Positions 43,676 to 53,221 are shown, counted from the first letter of the stretch. The stretch: 64,000 nucleotides of DNA from Mycobacteroides sp. LB1 (GCF_013449725.1 NZ_JACCFF010000001.1:1674001-1738000); one strand, 5' to 3'. Program-made: numbers and translations. Notes: generated by a model not told the origin, from the sequence alone.

Positions 43676-44639
43676 CTCCGCTACCGAAACCGCCTGGCGT
43701 GCACACGAGGATTTCTTCAGCACCTCCGATGGCACCCGGATCGGTTTCTCCGACACCGCAAATCGTGCGGCGGGCCACGATGGTCTTCGCGCAAGCGGCT
43801 CATCCCCGGTAACAGTTCTGTTCCTGCACGGGTGGACACAAAACCGCGAGGCATGGGACGACGTCGCCGGGCCGCTGCACGAACGCAACCCGGAGCTGCG
43901 CATCATCGGGATCGACCATCGCGGACACGGTAAGTCGGATCCCGCGCCCGAAGGCACCGTGAACGTTCCCCAACTGTCCACGGATGTCGCCGACTTCATC
44001 AACACCGAGATTCCCACGGGACAGATCCTGATCGTCGGTCACTCGATGGGTGGCATGACGATGATGGGTCTCGGAGAGCATCATCCCGACCTCGTGGCGC
44101 AACGTGTTTCCGGTGCGATATTCGTCGCCACCTCGGCAGGGCGGCTGCTACACCAACTCCGAGTGGTCCCGCCGGTATTCGAGGTCGTCAAGGCGGTGGT
44201 CCTCGGTGTCGTGGCGCAGGGGTGGTTCCTCAAGCAGGGCTACCTGATGCGCCCCATCATCTCGACGCTGGTGTTCGGGCGTGACCCACGACCCTATGAC
44301 GTGAGCCGGGTATGGGACCAGATCCGCTCGGGCACCCCGCGAAGCTACAAAGACGCCGCCGAGAGCATGGTGCTTCACGAAGACCTGACCGAGGGTCTGT
44401 ACACGTACCGCGGCAAGCCCGTCGCGGTACTTGCGGGCGCACGCGATTTCCTCACTCCGGCAGGTGATTCCCGCACTATCGCGGCCATGCTTGATACCAA
44501 GGAGCTGCGCACGTATCCCGGTTCGGGCCATATGCTGCCCAATGAACGTGCCTGCGAGGTGGTCAACGAGATTGTCACCGTGCTCGAAGCGATGGGGACC
44601 GGAGTCGCTGCCGTTGGCGCCGGCGAGGCTGCGATTTAG
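43665..44639 (+). CDS. Alpha/beta hydrolase
   Basis: 324 aa from the GTG at 43665, overlapping the FadE stop. Motifs: oxyanion FLHGWTQNREAWDDV, HRGHGKSDP, nucleophile VGHSMGGMTMMG (serine), acid in AGARDFLTPAGDS, and histidine in PGSGHMLPNE. Overlap with the acyl-CoA dehydrogenase suggests translational coupling and a shared substrate pathway. It converges on the reductase gene with a four-base overlap. Confidence 0.9.
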   Translation: MTRNSATETAWRAHEDFFSTSDGTRIGFSDTANRAAGHDGLRASGSSPVTVLFLHGWTQNREAWDDVAGPLHERNPELRIIGIDHRGHGKSDPAPEGTVNVPQLSTDVADFINTEIPTGQILIVGHSMGGMTMMGLGEHHPDLVAQRVSGAIFVATSAGRLLHQLRVVPPVFEVVKAVVLGVVAQGWFLKQGYLMRPIISTLVFGRDPRPYDVSRVWDQIRSGTPRSYKDAAESMVLHEDLTEGLYTYRGKPVAVLAGARDFLTPAGDSRTIAAMLDTKELRTYPGSGHMLPNERACEVVNEIVTVLEAMGTGVAAVGAGEAAI

Positions 44640-45883
44640 AGTCGGTCGACTTCGACCGTCACACCCGACGCCACGCGGAGCCGTTTCAGCAGCGGGTCGC
44701 CCATAGCGGCCGCAGGCGTCAAAACCCCTAACCGGTCAGGCAATTCGCTGCGATCGAGCGCCAGGGTCAAGGCACTCTCACCGAGCAGTACCGCGGTTGC
44801 CTTGTACCCGGGATCGCCTTCCTGTGCGATCACCGCTCGATACCGCACACCCTCGGTTGTCGTGGTGTAGGTCTCGACGCGGTAGTGACCCTTGTCCCGG
44901 GTGCGCTCGCTGGGACCGGAGCCCGGCTTCGGCAGCAGGCGCTGGGCAATGAACTTCGGCATCGGCATCCGCGTTCCCAACCCGAAACCCATCGTCAGAA
45001 AACCTGTTATGGCCGCCGCGGCAACCGGAGCGACCACCGAACTACCCAGGCTCATTGCCTCCCGGTACCGCATGCGGGTGCCATAGCCCCAGTCCAGTAG
45101 CGCGTTACTACGCCGCACGATCCGAGTATTGACCGGTCCCATGAAGAAGGCACCCAGCCATTTGCCCTTCAACTCCGGCGCGATGGATTCGCCACGGAGT
45201 GTTTGGAATTCACGCTGGCGCCCCAATTCGGGCTCGGCGGGGCGGTCGGGGCTCAGCGAGTACGGGTCCTGAGAGTTGCGGCGCACCTCCGGGTCTTCGG
45301 CGCTTGCCTCCATGACCTCGACCATCGATGCCGCCGTACCACCACTGATACCGCCGCGGAACTTGCTCAGCACATAAGTTGTCTCAAGCAGCTCGCCGGT
45401 GCCGTCTTCCTGAGCCTGCCGGTACAGCGCGTACACGCTCAGATCCGATGGGATGGAATCGAATCCGCAGCAATGCACGATCCTGGCGCCGGTATCAGCA
45501 GCCTGCTTGCCGTAGACGTCGATGCTCTCCCGGATGAAGTTGACCTCACCGGTGAGGTCCGCGTAGTCGGTTCCCGCCTCCACGCAGGCCGCCACCAGCG
45601 GCAGCCCGTACTTCGTGTACGGCCCGACGGTGGTGACGACCACCTGGGTGGACGCCGCCATTGCCGCTAACGTCGCCGGCCTCGTCGTGTCGGCCTCGAT
45701 CAGCGGCCAGTCTCGTGCCGCGGGACCACACGCATCACGCACCGCGGCAAGCTTTTCGGTATTTCGACCGGCCAGCGCGATGCGCGCCCCGGTGGCCTCG
45801 ACCCGTCCGGCCAGGTAGAGCGCGGTCAACTTCCCGACGTAACCCGTCGCCCCGTACAGAACGATGTCGTGTTCCCGAGACAT
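44636..45883 (-). CDS. Saccharopine-dehydrogenase-like / trans-acting enoyl reductase family protein
   Basis: 415 aa. The N-terminal Rossmann motif is LYGATGYVGKLTALYLAG with IALAGRN, typical of the saccharopine dehydrogenase NAD(P)-binding superfamily. CCGFDSIPSDLSVYAL and GGISGGTAASMVEVMEA mark the mycobacterial branch that includes M. tuberculosis Rv2449c and the trans-acting enoyl reductase Rv2953. Actual role unknown; a lipid-modifying reduction is likely. It lies three bases from, and in line with, fadD2. Confidence 0.88.
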   Translation of the reverse strand: MSREHDIVLYGATGYVGKLTALYLAGRVEATGARIALAGRNTEKLAAVRDACGPAARDWPLIEADTTRPATLAAMAASTQVVVTTVGPYTKYGLPLVAACVEAGTDYADLTGEVNFIRESIDVYGKQAADTGARIVHCCGFDSIPSDLSVYALYRQAQEDGTGELLETTYVLSKFRGGISGGTAASMVEVMEASAEDPEVRRNSQDPYSLSPDRPAEPELGRQREFQTLRGESIAPELKGKWLGAFFMGPVNTRIVRRSNALLDWGYGTRMRYREAMSLGSSVVAPVAAAAITGFLTMGFGLGTRMPMPKFIAQRLLPKPGSGPSERTRDKGHYRVETYTTTTEGVRYRAVIAQEGDPGYKATAVLLGESALTLALDRSELPDRLGVLTPAAAMGDPLLKRLRVASGVTVEVDRL

Positions 45884-45886
45884 TTG

Positions 45887-47557
45887 CTACACCTCCAGTT
45901 CGCGCAGCTGGCGCTTGAGAATTTTCCCGGAAGGGTTGCGCGGCAAGATATCCAAGAAGACGACATCGCGCGGCACCTTGTACCGGGCCAGGTTGTCGCG
46001 GACATAGGCGCGGATGGCATCTGCGTCTACCGTCGACTCCGGGTGGCGCACCACGAAGGCGCGCAACCGCGCTCCCCAGTCGGGGTCGTCGACGCCGAGC
46101 GCGGTGGCCTCGACGACATCCGGGTGCCCGCTGATCAGGTCCTCGATCTCGGCGGGGAACACGTTCTCGCCGCCGGAGACGATCATTTCGTCATCGCGCC
46201 CGGAGACATACAGCAGCCCGTGCTCGTCGAAGTAGCCGACGTCACCGCTGGACATGAGCCCGTCGATGATCTGCTTATGGCCCCCGCCCGTGTATCCCTC
46301 AAAGGGGATGGCATTGCCAACGAAGATCCGGCCGATGGTTCCCTGCGGAACCGGCTTTCCGTCGTCGTCAAGAATTTTCACGGTGGCACCCTTGACCACG
46401 GGCCCCACTGTGGCCGGGTTGATGGCGAGGTCCTGCGGGCGCGCGATGGTGGCGAACGCCACCTCGGTGGAACCGTACAGGTTGTAGATCACCGGTCCCA
46501 GGGTGTCCAGGGCACGGCTGGCAAGTTCGCCGCCCAGCTGCGAGCCCGATACGAAAGCGATACGCAGAGAGGACAAGTCGGGCTTGGTCTCGGTCTCGTC
46601 GAGGGCGTTGAGCAGCCTGTTCAACATCACGGGCACCACCACGATCGCGGTTACTCGATACTTCTCGATATCGGCAAGCACGTTCTCCGGCTTGAACTTC
46701 CGATGCAGGATGAGGGTGCAGCCCAGCGATAGCGCAAGGCTCTGATGCAGATAGCCGAGCGCATGGAACATGGGTGCGGGCACCGACGTGATCTCACCGG
46801 ACCGGAACGGGACATGCGAGAACATGCCACCGACCGGCGCCAGCGTGAGTGCCAACTTTCGCGGCGCACCCTTTGGAGTGCCGGTGGTGCCGCTGGTAAG
46901 GATGACCAAGGACGAGTACTTCGCGGGACGCGGCGCAGGCGTCGTGCTGTTGCGCTTGATGACGGACTCGACGGTCTCGTCATCGGAGGCGACCTGGTCA
47001 GGGTTCTCCGGGTTGGTGGACAGCGCCGTCAGCCGGCCCAGCTCCGGGCTGTACCCATCCAGGAATTCGGTGTACTCCGCGTCGTAGATGAGCAGGCGGG
47101 CGCCCTCACGGTCGGCAACCTCTTTGGTCTGCGGGCCGGAGAAGTCGGTGTTGAGCAGGATGACGCGGGCGCCGGCGCGGTGTGCGGCGTAGTTGGCGAT
47201 GATGAACCAGCGATGGTTACGCGCCAGGATCGCGACCCCGTCGCCGCCCTTGATGCCCAGGCGGATCAGCCCGTGCGCGAGTGCATTGATGCTGTCGTTC
47301 AGTTCGGCGTAGGTGATGGAGCCCTCGTCGTCGACTATCGCGGTCTGGGTGGGGCTACGGTGCGCGGCAAATGACGGCACAGCACCGATCTCGCCGAACC
47401 GGTAGAGATCGCGGCCAATCGCGGCGAGCACATTCGGCGGGTCCAGCTTGAGCATCCCGGCCTCGATGACCTTGCGGAGATAGTGCAGCTCAGCACCCCC
47501 GCGCTTCGCGAGATTCTGGAGCTTCGAGAAGAGCGGCCGTTCGGCGGTGATCGACAT
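45887..47557 (-). CDS. fadD2: Fatty-acid acyl-CoA/AMP ligase, FadD2-like
   Basis: 556 aa from the ATG at 47557. ANL superfamily motifs: LTSGTTGTPKGA (P-loop), YGSTEVAF, GEITSVPAPMFHALGY, the hinge SGRDDEMIVSGGENVFPAEIE, and the C-terminal lysine in NPSGKILKRQL. The N-terminal segment ELHYLRKVIEAGML is characteristic of M. tuberculosis FadD2 (Rv0270), and the divergent neighbour is the same LigD-type polymerase (Rv0269c) as there. It activates fatty acids as acyl-AMP then acyl-CoA. Confidence 0.9.
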   Translation of the reverse strand: MSITAERPLFSKLQNLAKRGGAELHYLRKVIEAGMLKLDPPNVLAAIGRDLYRFGEIGAVPSFAAHRSPTQTAIVDDEGSITYAELNDSINALAHGLIRLGIKGGDGVAILARNHRWFIIANYAAHRAGARVILLNTDFSGPQTKEVADREGARLLIYDAEYTEFLDGYSPELGRLTALSTNPENPDQVASDDETVESVIKRNSTTPAPRPAKYSSLVILTSGTTGTPKGAPRKLALTLAPVGGMFSHVPFRSGEITSVPAPMFHALGYLHQSLALSLGCTLILHRKFKPENVLADIEKYRVTAIVVVPVMLNRLLNALDETETKPDLSSLRIAFVSGSQLGGELASRALDTLGPVIYNLYGSTEVAFATIARPQDLAINPATVGPVVKGATVKILDDDGKPVPQGTIGRIFVGNAIPFEGYTGGGHKQIIDGLMSSGDVGYFDEHGLLYVSGRDDEMIVSGGENVFPAEIEDLISGHPDVVEATALGVDDPDWGARLRAFVVRHPESTVDADAIRAYVRDNLARYKVPRDVVFLDILPRNPSGKILKRQLRELEV

Positions 47558-47665
47558 GTTCGACAGCCTATGTGACCTCGCTCTCAGCGTCACGGCCAAC
47601 CGGTCGGTCGAGGGCACGGCACCAACTACCCCGGGAAAATCGGTCTGCAGCCCTACGATGACGCC

Positions 47666-48889
47666 ATGTCGGAGGTGGTGCTGCAGGTCGCAGGGCGTGA
47701 TGTCACTATCACGCACCCCGACAAGATGGTCTTTCCCGATTCGGGGATCACCAAGCTCGACCTGGTCCAGTACTACTTGGATGTCGCTGAGGGCGCGCTG
47801 CGTGGGGTGCGCGACCGCCCGATGATCCTGAAGCGATTCGTCAAGGGCATCTCGCAGGAGGCCGTGTTTCAGAAGCGCGTACCCGAGAAGCGGCCGGACT
47901 GGATCGCCTCCGCAGAACTGCACTACGCGCGCGGGACCTCCGCCAGGGAAGCTGTCGTCACCGACGCGGCCTCCCTGGCCTGGGTGGTCAACCTAGGGTG
48001 TGTCGATCTCAATCCGCACCCGGTGCGCGCCGAAGATCTGGAACATCCCGATGAGCTGCGCATCGACCTCGATCCGGTTCCCGGGGTGCCGTGGAGCCAG
48101 ATCCTCGATGTCGCGTTCGTGGTCCGGGGAGTCCTGGAGGACCACGGACTGACCGCGTGGCCCAAGACATCCGGCTCCCGGGGTTTTCACATCTATGCGC
48201 CCGTCGCACCGCGATGGACGTTCCGGGAGCTGCGGCTGGCCGCCGAGACGGTGGCTCGCGAGGTGGAGCGCCGCGCCCCGGAGCTGGCGACCAGCCGGTG
48301 GTGGAAGGAGGAACGCCACGGAGTGTTCGTCGACTTCAACCAGAACGCGAAGGATCGCACGGTGGCCTCCGCCTACTCGGTGCGTGCGACTCCGGACGCC
48401 CGGGTGTCGACGCCGCTGCGCTGGGACGAGGTCGCGGGCTGCCGTCCCGAATCCTTCACGATGCCCACGGTCCGGGAGAGGTTCGCCGCTATCGGCGATC
48501 CGTGGCGAGGCATGGACTTGGAGAGGGAAGCTGCCACCGGCACGCTGGATCAGCTGCTTGAGTTGGCCACGGAGCTGGGTCCGGCTGAAAAGGCACCGAA
48601 GGGTGCCTCCCGTGACGGGCAGCGTCAGTCGACGATGCCCTTGATCGAGATCGCCCGCACGAAGACCCGTCCGGAAGCCGAGGCCGCGATCGTGCTGTGG
48701 AACAGCCGTCACTCCGATGTCGAGAAATACCTTGAGCCACAGGACATCTTGTTGGACGGCATGCGTGGTCCGAGCTCGGTCTGGTATCGGGTACGGATCA
48801 ATCTGGTCCACGTCCCCGAGGCGCAACGGCCCGCGCAGGAGGAATTGATCGCCGACTACTCGCCATGGGGCTCTCAGCCCCACCTGTGA
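47666..48889 (+). CDS. Stand-alone LigD-type NHEJ polymerase/primase domain protein, Rv0269c-like
   Basis: 407 aa. The start LQVAGRDVTITHPDKMVFPDSGITKLDLVQYY and the metal-binding RIDLDPVPG (two aspartates), TSGSRGFHIYAPV and DFNQNAKDRTVASAYSVR match the archaeo-eukaryotic primase-like PolDom of LigD. No ligase or nuclease domain is present. Stand-alone relatives in M. tuberculosis (Rv0269c, Rv3730c) are non-replicative primase-polymerases that add ribonucleotides or fill gaps in break repair. The last 100 residues form a specific C-terminal extension. Confidence 0.9.
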   Translation: MSEVVLQVAGRDVTITHPDKMVFPDSGITKLDLVQYYLDVAEGALRGVRDRPMILKRFVKGISQEAVFQKRVPEKRPDWIASAELHYARGTSAREAVVTDAASLAWVVNLGCVDLNPHPVRAEDLEHPDELRIDLDPVPGVPWSQILDVAFVVRGVLEDHGLTAWPKTSGSRGFHIYAPVAPRWTFRELRLAAETVAREVERRAPELATSRWWKEERHGVFVDFNQNAKDRTVASAYSVRATPDARVSTPLRWDEVAGCRPESFTMPTVRERFAAIGDPWRGMDLEREAATGTLDQLLELATELGPAEKAPKGASRDGQRQSTMPLIEIARTKTRPEAEAAIVLWNSRHSDVEKYLEPQDILLDGMRGPSSVWYRVRINLVHVPEAQRPAQEELIADYSPWGSQPHL

Positions 48890-48976
48890 ACGAGAGTTAG
48901 CCTCGGAGAACCCACGTTGACGAGCGCTCCCCCGCCATGCCACCTAGCATCGGCGCTAAGAGCAAGGGAGACAACA

Positions 48977-49024
48977 ATGACCGACACCATGCCGAAACGT
49001 CAGTCCGGGGCGGCCGCGCTGTGA
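48977..49024 (+). CDS. Possible 15-codon leader peptide
   Basis: AAGGGAGA precedes an ATG at 48977 that opens a 15-codon frame (MTDTMPKRQSGAAAL) whose TGA overlaps the GTG of the PPOX gene (GTGA at 49021-49024). The overlap and ribosome site suggest translational coupling. It may instead be the remains of a longer N-terminus of the PPOX protein broken by a frameshift. Confidence 0.4.
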   Translation: MTDTMPKRQSGAAAL

Positions 49025-49431
49025 CGGCGAATTCACCGGATTGGGATGTGGTCGGCCGAGCCAGCTATGTGTCGTTGACGAGCTATCGCAAGGACGGCAG
49101 CCCAGTTTCTGCCCCGGTCTGGATTGCCCCCGCCGAGGGCAAGCTCTACTTCTTCTCAGAGGTCTCCGCATACAAGGTCAAACGCATCCGCCGGAATGCG
49201 GACGTGACCTTGCAGCCGTGCGATGTTCGAGGGAAGCTCACCGCTGACTCTCCAATGGTCGCGGGCACCGCGCGGATCCTTAACTTCGAAGACACCCCGC
49301 GGGTCCGCAAGATCGTCAACCGCAAGTACTGGCTGTTGGGGCCATTGAGCCAATTTGGTGTTTGGATAACCCGGCGTCAGCAGGCATCGTTCGCCATCGA
49401 GATATCCCCCCGCGCGCCAGCGCAGCCGTAA
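49021..49431 (+). CDS. PPOX-class F420-dependent flavin/deazaflavin oxidoreductase
   Basis: 136 aa from the GTG at 49021. A single split-barrel domain: ASYVSLTSYRKDGSPVSAPVWIAP, KLYFFSEVSAYKVKRIRRNADVTLQPCD and VAGTARIL. This matches the pyridoxamine-5'-phosphate-oxidase-like, F420-binding proteins abundant in mycobacteria, which reduce diverse small molecules. It has no ribosome site of its own at the usual spacing; see the leader peptide. Confidence 0.82.
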   Translation: MTANSPDWDVVGRASYVSLTSYRKDGSPVSAPVWIAPAEGKLYFFSEVSAYKVKRIRRNADVTLQPCDVRGKLTADSPMVAGTARILNFEDTPRVRKIVNRKYWLLGPLSQFGVWITRRQQASFAIEISPRAPAQP

Positions 49432-49468
49432 TCCGGCTCAGCTCTCAAACACCGGGCACGCCCCTGTC

Positions 49469-50341
49469 TCAAGAACCTCGCAGAACGGCCGCCGCCTTGC
49501 GTACCGCCGCAGTGATCGCGGTCAGCGTCACCGACTCGAATTTCCAATGCTGCCAGTACAGCGGCACGTCGAGATACCGGCCCGGGGCCACATCGACGAG
49601 CCCATCGCGGCTCAGCTGTTCGGGCATCATTCCCCAGCCCAATCCGACCCGCAGCGCCTCGGTGTTTCCGCCCGTCGTGGGCACATAGTGCTCCGGGACG
49701 GTGACATCCCGGCGAAACAGCTTGCGCAGGAACTGATCCTGGAGAGCATCACGGCGGTCCCACCTGATCAACGGTGCTTGCCGCACCCGGTCTATCCCTG
49801 CCTCGACCAGCCCGCCCGGTAGATACCGCTCCACATAACCCGGCGATGCCATCCCGAAGTAGCGCATGGCGCCCAGCGCCTCGGAACGGCACCCCGCAAT
49901 GGGTTTCGGCTCGGTGGTCACCGCCGCCATGACGACCCCTGCGCGCAGCAGCTCTGCCGAGTGGTCCTGGTCCTCGATACGAATATCGATCAGCACGCCG
50001 TCGGGAACCCGTGCCAACACCGGGCCCATCCAGGTCCCGAACGAATCGGCGTTCACCGCGACCGCAACGCGTATCGGGGCGCCATCGGCGCCCATCTCCC
50101 GCAGTGCCTCACGTTCCAGAGTGCTGACCTGAGCCGCCAGCCTCATCAGCGAGGCACCCGCGTCGGTTGTCACACAGGGCCTTTCCCGACGAACGAGCAC
50201 CTGGCCCACCGCTTGCTCCAACGCCTTGACGCGCTGGCTCACCGCCGAGGGGGTGATGACGAGCCTCCGCGCAGCGGCATCGAAGCTGCCCTCTTCGATG
50301 ACGGCGGCGAAGGCCACCAGCTGTTGCGAATCCAGACTCAC
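49469..50341 (-). CDS. lysG: LysR-family regulator of lysine/arginine export
   Basis: 290 aa from a GTG. N-terminal winged helix-turn-helix: LDSQQLVAFAAVIEEGSFDAAARRLVITPSAVSQRVKALEQAVGQVLV. The effector domain follows. The divergent lysE gene 71 bases away identifies it as LysG/ArgP (M. tuberculosis Rv1985c with Rv1986), which activates export when lysine, arginine or histidine accumulate. Confidence 0.93.
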   Translation of the reverse strand: MSLDSQQLVAFAAVIEEGSFDAAARRLVITPSAVSQRVKALEQAVGQVLVRRERPCVTTDAGASLMRLAAQVSTLEREALREMGADGAPIRVAVAVNADSFGTWMGPVLARVPDGVLIDIRIEDQDHSAELLRAGVVMAAVTTEPKPIAGCRSEALGAMRYFGMASPGYVERYLPGGLVEAGIDRVRQAPLIRWDRRDALQDQFLRKLFRRDVTVPEHYVPTTGGNTEALRVGLGWGMMPEQLSRDGLVDVAPGRYLDVPLYWQHWKFESVTLTAITAAVRKAAAVLRGS

Positions 50342-50356
50342 ATTAGTAATTCTAAT
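50342..50356. promoter_or_regulatory. Probable LysG binding site in the lysG-lysE gap
   Basis: ATTAG-TAATT-CTAAT is an inverted repeat directly beside the lysG start, in an AT-rich 71-base divergent gap. It has the T-N11-A form of LysR-type sites. Confidence 0.5.
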
Positions 50357-50412
50357 CTAGAGTAAGAAAAATTAGCTGTACTACATTTTACAGTGGACCT
50401 AACGTCACAGAG

Positions 50413-51009
50413 ATGACCGTCCTCTTCCTTGGATTCCTCACTGGAATGTCCCTCATCGCCGCCATCGGCGCCCAGAACGCGTTCGTGCTCCGCCAAGGGA
50501 TCCGCAGTGAGCATGTGCTGCCGGTCGTCGCGGTCTGTATCACCGGGGACTTCCTGCTTATCGCCGCCGGGATCGGCGGTTTAGGCGGGCTCATCACCGC
50601 GAACCCGAGCCTGCTCACCGTGGCCACAATGGGCGGAGCGGCATTTCTCATCGGCTACGGGCTCATCGCGGCCCGGCGCGCGCTGCGCCCGGGCACCCTG
50701 GTCCCCGCGGAGTCCAACCCCTCGCGGCTGGGCGCCGCGGTTCTCACCGCGTTGGCGATCACCTTCCTGAACCCGCATGTCTACCTCGACACCGTGGTGC
50801 TCCTCGGGTCGATCGCCAATACGCACCAGGACGCGCGCTGGCTGTTCGGCGCGGGCGCATTGACCGCGAGCGTCATCTGGTTTGTCGGACTCGGCTATGG
50901 CGCACGGCATCTCGCCGGGTTGTTCGAGCGCCCCGGAACCTGGCGGGTGCTGGACGCCGGTATTGCGCTCGTGATGATCGCGCTGGGGATCTCGCTGCTG
51001 GTCAACTGA
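50413..51009 (+). CDS. lysE: LysE-type amino-acid exporter
   Basis: 198 aa with six hydrophobic helices. The start [25 protein letters not shown] contains the GAQNAF(V/L)LRQG signature of LysE/ArgO. A loop with [28 protein letters not shown] follows in the middle. It exports basic amino acids by proton-motive force. Paired with lysG. Confidence 0.95.
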   Translation: MTVLFLGFLTGMSLIAAIGAQNAFVLRQGIRSEHVLPVVAVCITGDFLLIAAGIGGLGGLITANPSLLTVATMGGAAFLIGYGLIAARRALRPGTLVPAESNPSRLGAAVLTALAITFLNPHVYLDTVVLLGSIANTHQDARWLFGAGALTASVIWFVGLGYGARHLAGLFERPGTWRVLDAGIALVMIALGISLLVN

Positions 51010-51083
51010 GTGAAATCCGCCCTTGCCGAACCATTTGGTTCGGTGTTAGCGTCGTTCCCGAACCAACTGACTTGGGAGAAATC

Positions 51084-51551
51084 ATGGACGCCGAGAAGGC
51101 CCGCACCCGCTTCGCCGAACTTCGTGACCAGCGAGACGTCAGCCCGGCTGACCTCGACGAAATCTGGGCGGCCCTCGATACCGTCCGTCTCGAGGAGATG
51201 CTCGGCAATTGGAAGGGCGACGAGTTCCACACCGGGCACAAGATGAATGGTCAGTTGGAGGCCGCGCGCTGGTACGGCAAGATCTTCAAATCCATCAACG
51301 ATGTCGAGCCCATCGTCTGTTATGGCGAGGATGGAAACCTCTTCTCCAACAACGAGTTAAGTCTCGGTGGCGCGACACTATGGGATATCGAGTTCCGCTC
51401 CGAGCTCACCGCCACGATGGTGTATGACGGGCAGCCCGTCTTCGATCACTTCAAGCGGGTCGACGAGAACACCCTAATGGGCATCATGAACGGCAAGCGC
51501 CAGCGCGCCAGCGGCAGCTACCTCTACTTCATCCTCGAACGCGACCGGTGA
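51084..51551 (+). CDS. GXWXG/DUF4334 domain protein
   Basis: 155 aa from the ATG at 51084 (GGGAGAAATC ahead). The N-terminal GXWXG motif is GNWKG in VRLEEMLGNWKGDEFHTGH, and the DUF4334 part has SLGGATLWDIEFR, TMVYDGQPVFDHFKRVDENTLMG and MNGKR, ending YLYFILERDR. The members are predicted lipid- or small-ligand-binding beta-barrels. Its stop overlaps the alcohol dehydrogenase start, so they are co-translated. Confidence 0.87.
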   Translation: MDAEKARTRFAELRDQRDVSPADLDEIWAALDTVRLEEMLGNWKGDEFHTGHKMNGQLEAARWYGKIFKSINDVEPIVCYGEDGNLFSNNELSLGGATLWDIEFRSELTATMVYDGQPVFDHFKRVDENTLMGIMNGKRQRASGSYLYFILERDR

Positions 51552-52615
51552 AGATCACTGCAGCCCTGAGTCATTCGCCGGATTCTCCCTTCATCCTGGA
51601 AGAGCTGGAACTGGACGAGCCGCGCCCCGACGAGGTGCTGGTCAAAATTCACGCCACCGGCCTGTGCCACACCGACCTGGCCTTCAAGTCCCAGGTTCGC
51701 GGCCCCGCCGTGCTCGGTCACGAAGGCGCTGGCATCGTTGAGGCGGTTGGCGACCAGGTAGACGGAATCCAACCGGGCGATCGGGTGGTGCTCAGTTACC
51801 GCAGCTGCGGGCACTGTCGGCAATGCGCCGCAGGCGAACGTGCGTACTGTTCGCGCTCCGCCCGGCTCAACCTATCGGGTACGCGGGCAGACGGTTCATC
51901 GACGTTGTCTCAGAAGGGGGCCCCGCTCTTCGGTTCCTTTTTCGGCCAATCCAGCTTCGCCCAGTACGCCCTCGCCGCCGACGACAACGTCGTCGTCGTA
52001 GACCCGTCGACCGACCTCGCCGTCGCCGCACCGCTCGGGTGCGGATTCCAGACGGGTGCCGGTGCGGTGCTGAATGTTCTTGCACCCAGCTCCGACTCAC
52101 GCCTGGTCGTATTCGGCGCAGGTGGCGTGGGCCTTGCCGCGGTGATGGCCGCGCACGCGCTCGGTGTCGAGACGATCATCGCCGTAGACCCGGTGGCCTC
52201 CCGCCGCGCCAAGGCCGCCGAGCTCGGTGCAACCCACACCCTCGACCCGACAGCCGAAGACGTGGCCGAGGTGGCACGCGGTGCCACCCATGCACTCGAC
52301 ACGACCGCCAACCCCGGCGTCATCGCCACCGCGCTCGGCCTGCTGCGGCAACGCGGGGTACTGGTTCTGGTGGGACTGGGCGCTGCGCCCGGGACAATCG
52401 ACCTCAACGATCTGATGCTCGGCGGCAAGACGATTCGTGGGTGCATCGAAGGGGACGCCAACCCAAAGGAGTTCATTCCGGAACTGCTGCAGATGCACGC
52501 GCAGGGTCGCTTCCCCATGGAATCGCTTATCAGCACCTACGCGGCGCGCGATATCGATCGCGCCGTCGCGGACGCACGATCCGGTAGCGCGATCAAACCG
52601 GTGCTGATCTGGTGA
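51548..52615 (+). CDS. Zinc-dependent alcohol dehydrogenase (MDR, aryl-alcohol-dehydrogenase type)
   Basis: 355 aa from the GTG at 51548. The catalytic zinc ligands are in ATGLCHTDLAF and LGHEGAGIVEAVG; the structural zinc cysteines are in CGHCRQCAAGERAYC; the nucleotide-binding motif is VFGAGGVGLAAV with D in IAVDPV (NAD preference likely). It oxidises or reduces an alcohol/aldehyde pair. The neighbouring DUF4334 and TetR genes overlap it by four bases on each side, an operon. Confidence 0.92.
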   Translation: MKITAALSHSPDSPFILEELELDEPRPDEVLVKIHATGLCHTDLAFKSQVRGPAVLGHEGAGIVEAVGDQVDGIQPGDRVVLSYRSCGHCRQCAAGERAYCSRSARLNLSGTRADGSSTLSQKGAPLFGSFFGQSSFAQYALAADDNVVVVDPSTDLAVAAPLGCGFQTGAGAVLNVLAPSSDSRLVVFGAGGVGLAAVMAAHALGVETIIAVDPVASRRAKAAELGATHTLDPTAEDVAEVARGATHALDTTANPGVIATALGLLRQRGVLVLVGLGAAPGTIDLNDLMLGGKTIRGCIEGDANPKEFIPELLQMHAQGRFPMESLISTYAARDIDRAVADARSGSAIKPVLIW

Positions 52616-53202
52616 GCGCCATGCGGGCGGCCGGGCAGGCCACGCACGACAGAATCATGGCCGCGGCCAAGACCGAGTTCACCGAGTACGGCTTCGCCGG
52701 CGCTCGGCTGAACCGGATTGCCACCAACGCGAAGGCGAGCAAGGAGCGACTGTACAGCTACTTTGAGAGCAAGGAACAACTCTTCGAAGCGGTTGTGGCT
52801 CAATGGATTAGTGACGCGCCGTATAAGGTTCCGCTGCGCGCCGAGGACGTGCCGGGCTACGTCGCGGGACTATTCGACAATATCGTCGCCGACCCGCAGG
52901 GCGCACGATTGCAGCGCTGGATCGAGTTGGAAGCCCCCGACGGGATGTTCGGCGACCACGTGCTGCGCCACATCTTTCAGGCGAAGCTCGATGCCATCCG
53001 CCAGGGGCAGCAGGCCGGGATCATCGACCCGGCGTGGGACCCCATGAGTCTGCTCATGATGCTCATCGATATCGCCTACTCGATGGCGGCGAGCGGGTTT
53101 GGTATCGACCGGATTGTCGGTGAACAGCCGCGTGCCGACAGTGTCGCGGATCGCCGGGCCGCTGCCGCGGAGGCGGCGCGACGGTTGGTGGGCCGTCGAT
53201 AA
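52612..53202 (+). CDS. TetR-family transcriptional regulator
   Basis: 196 aa from the GTG at 52612, overlapping the dehydrogenase stop (GTGA). Helix-turn-helix: DRIMAAAKTEFTEYGFAGARLNRIATNAKASKERLYSYFESKEQLFEAVV. As the last gene of the operon it is the likely regulator of the DUF4334-dehydrogenase genes. Confidence 0.92.
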   Translation: MSAMRAAGQATHDRIMAAAKTEFTEYGFAGARLNRIATNAKASKERLYSYFESKEQLFEAVVAQWISDAPYKVPLRAEDVPGYVAGLFDNIVADPQGARLQRWIELEAPDGMFGDHVLRHIFQAKLDAIRQGQQAGIIDPAWDPMSLLMMLIDIAYSMAASGFGIDRIVGEQPRADSVADRRAAAAEAARRLVGRR

Positions 53203-53221
53203 GACACCGACGGTGCGAGGA

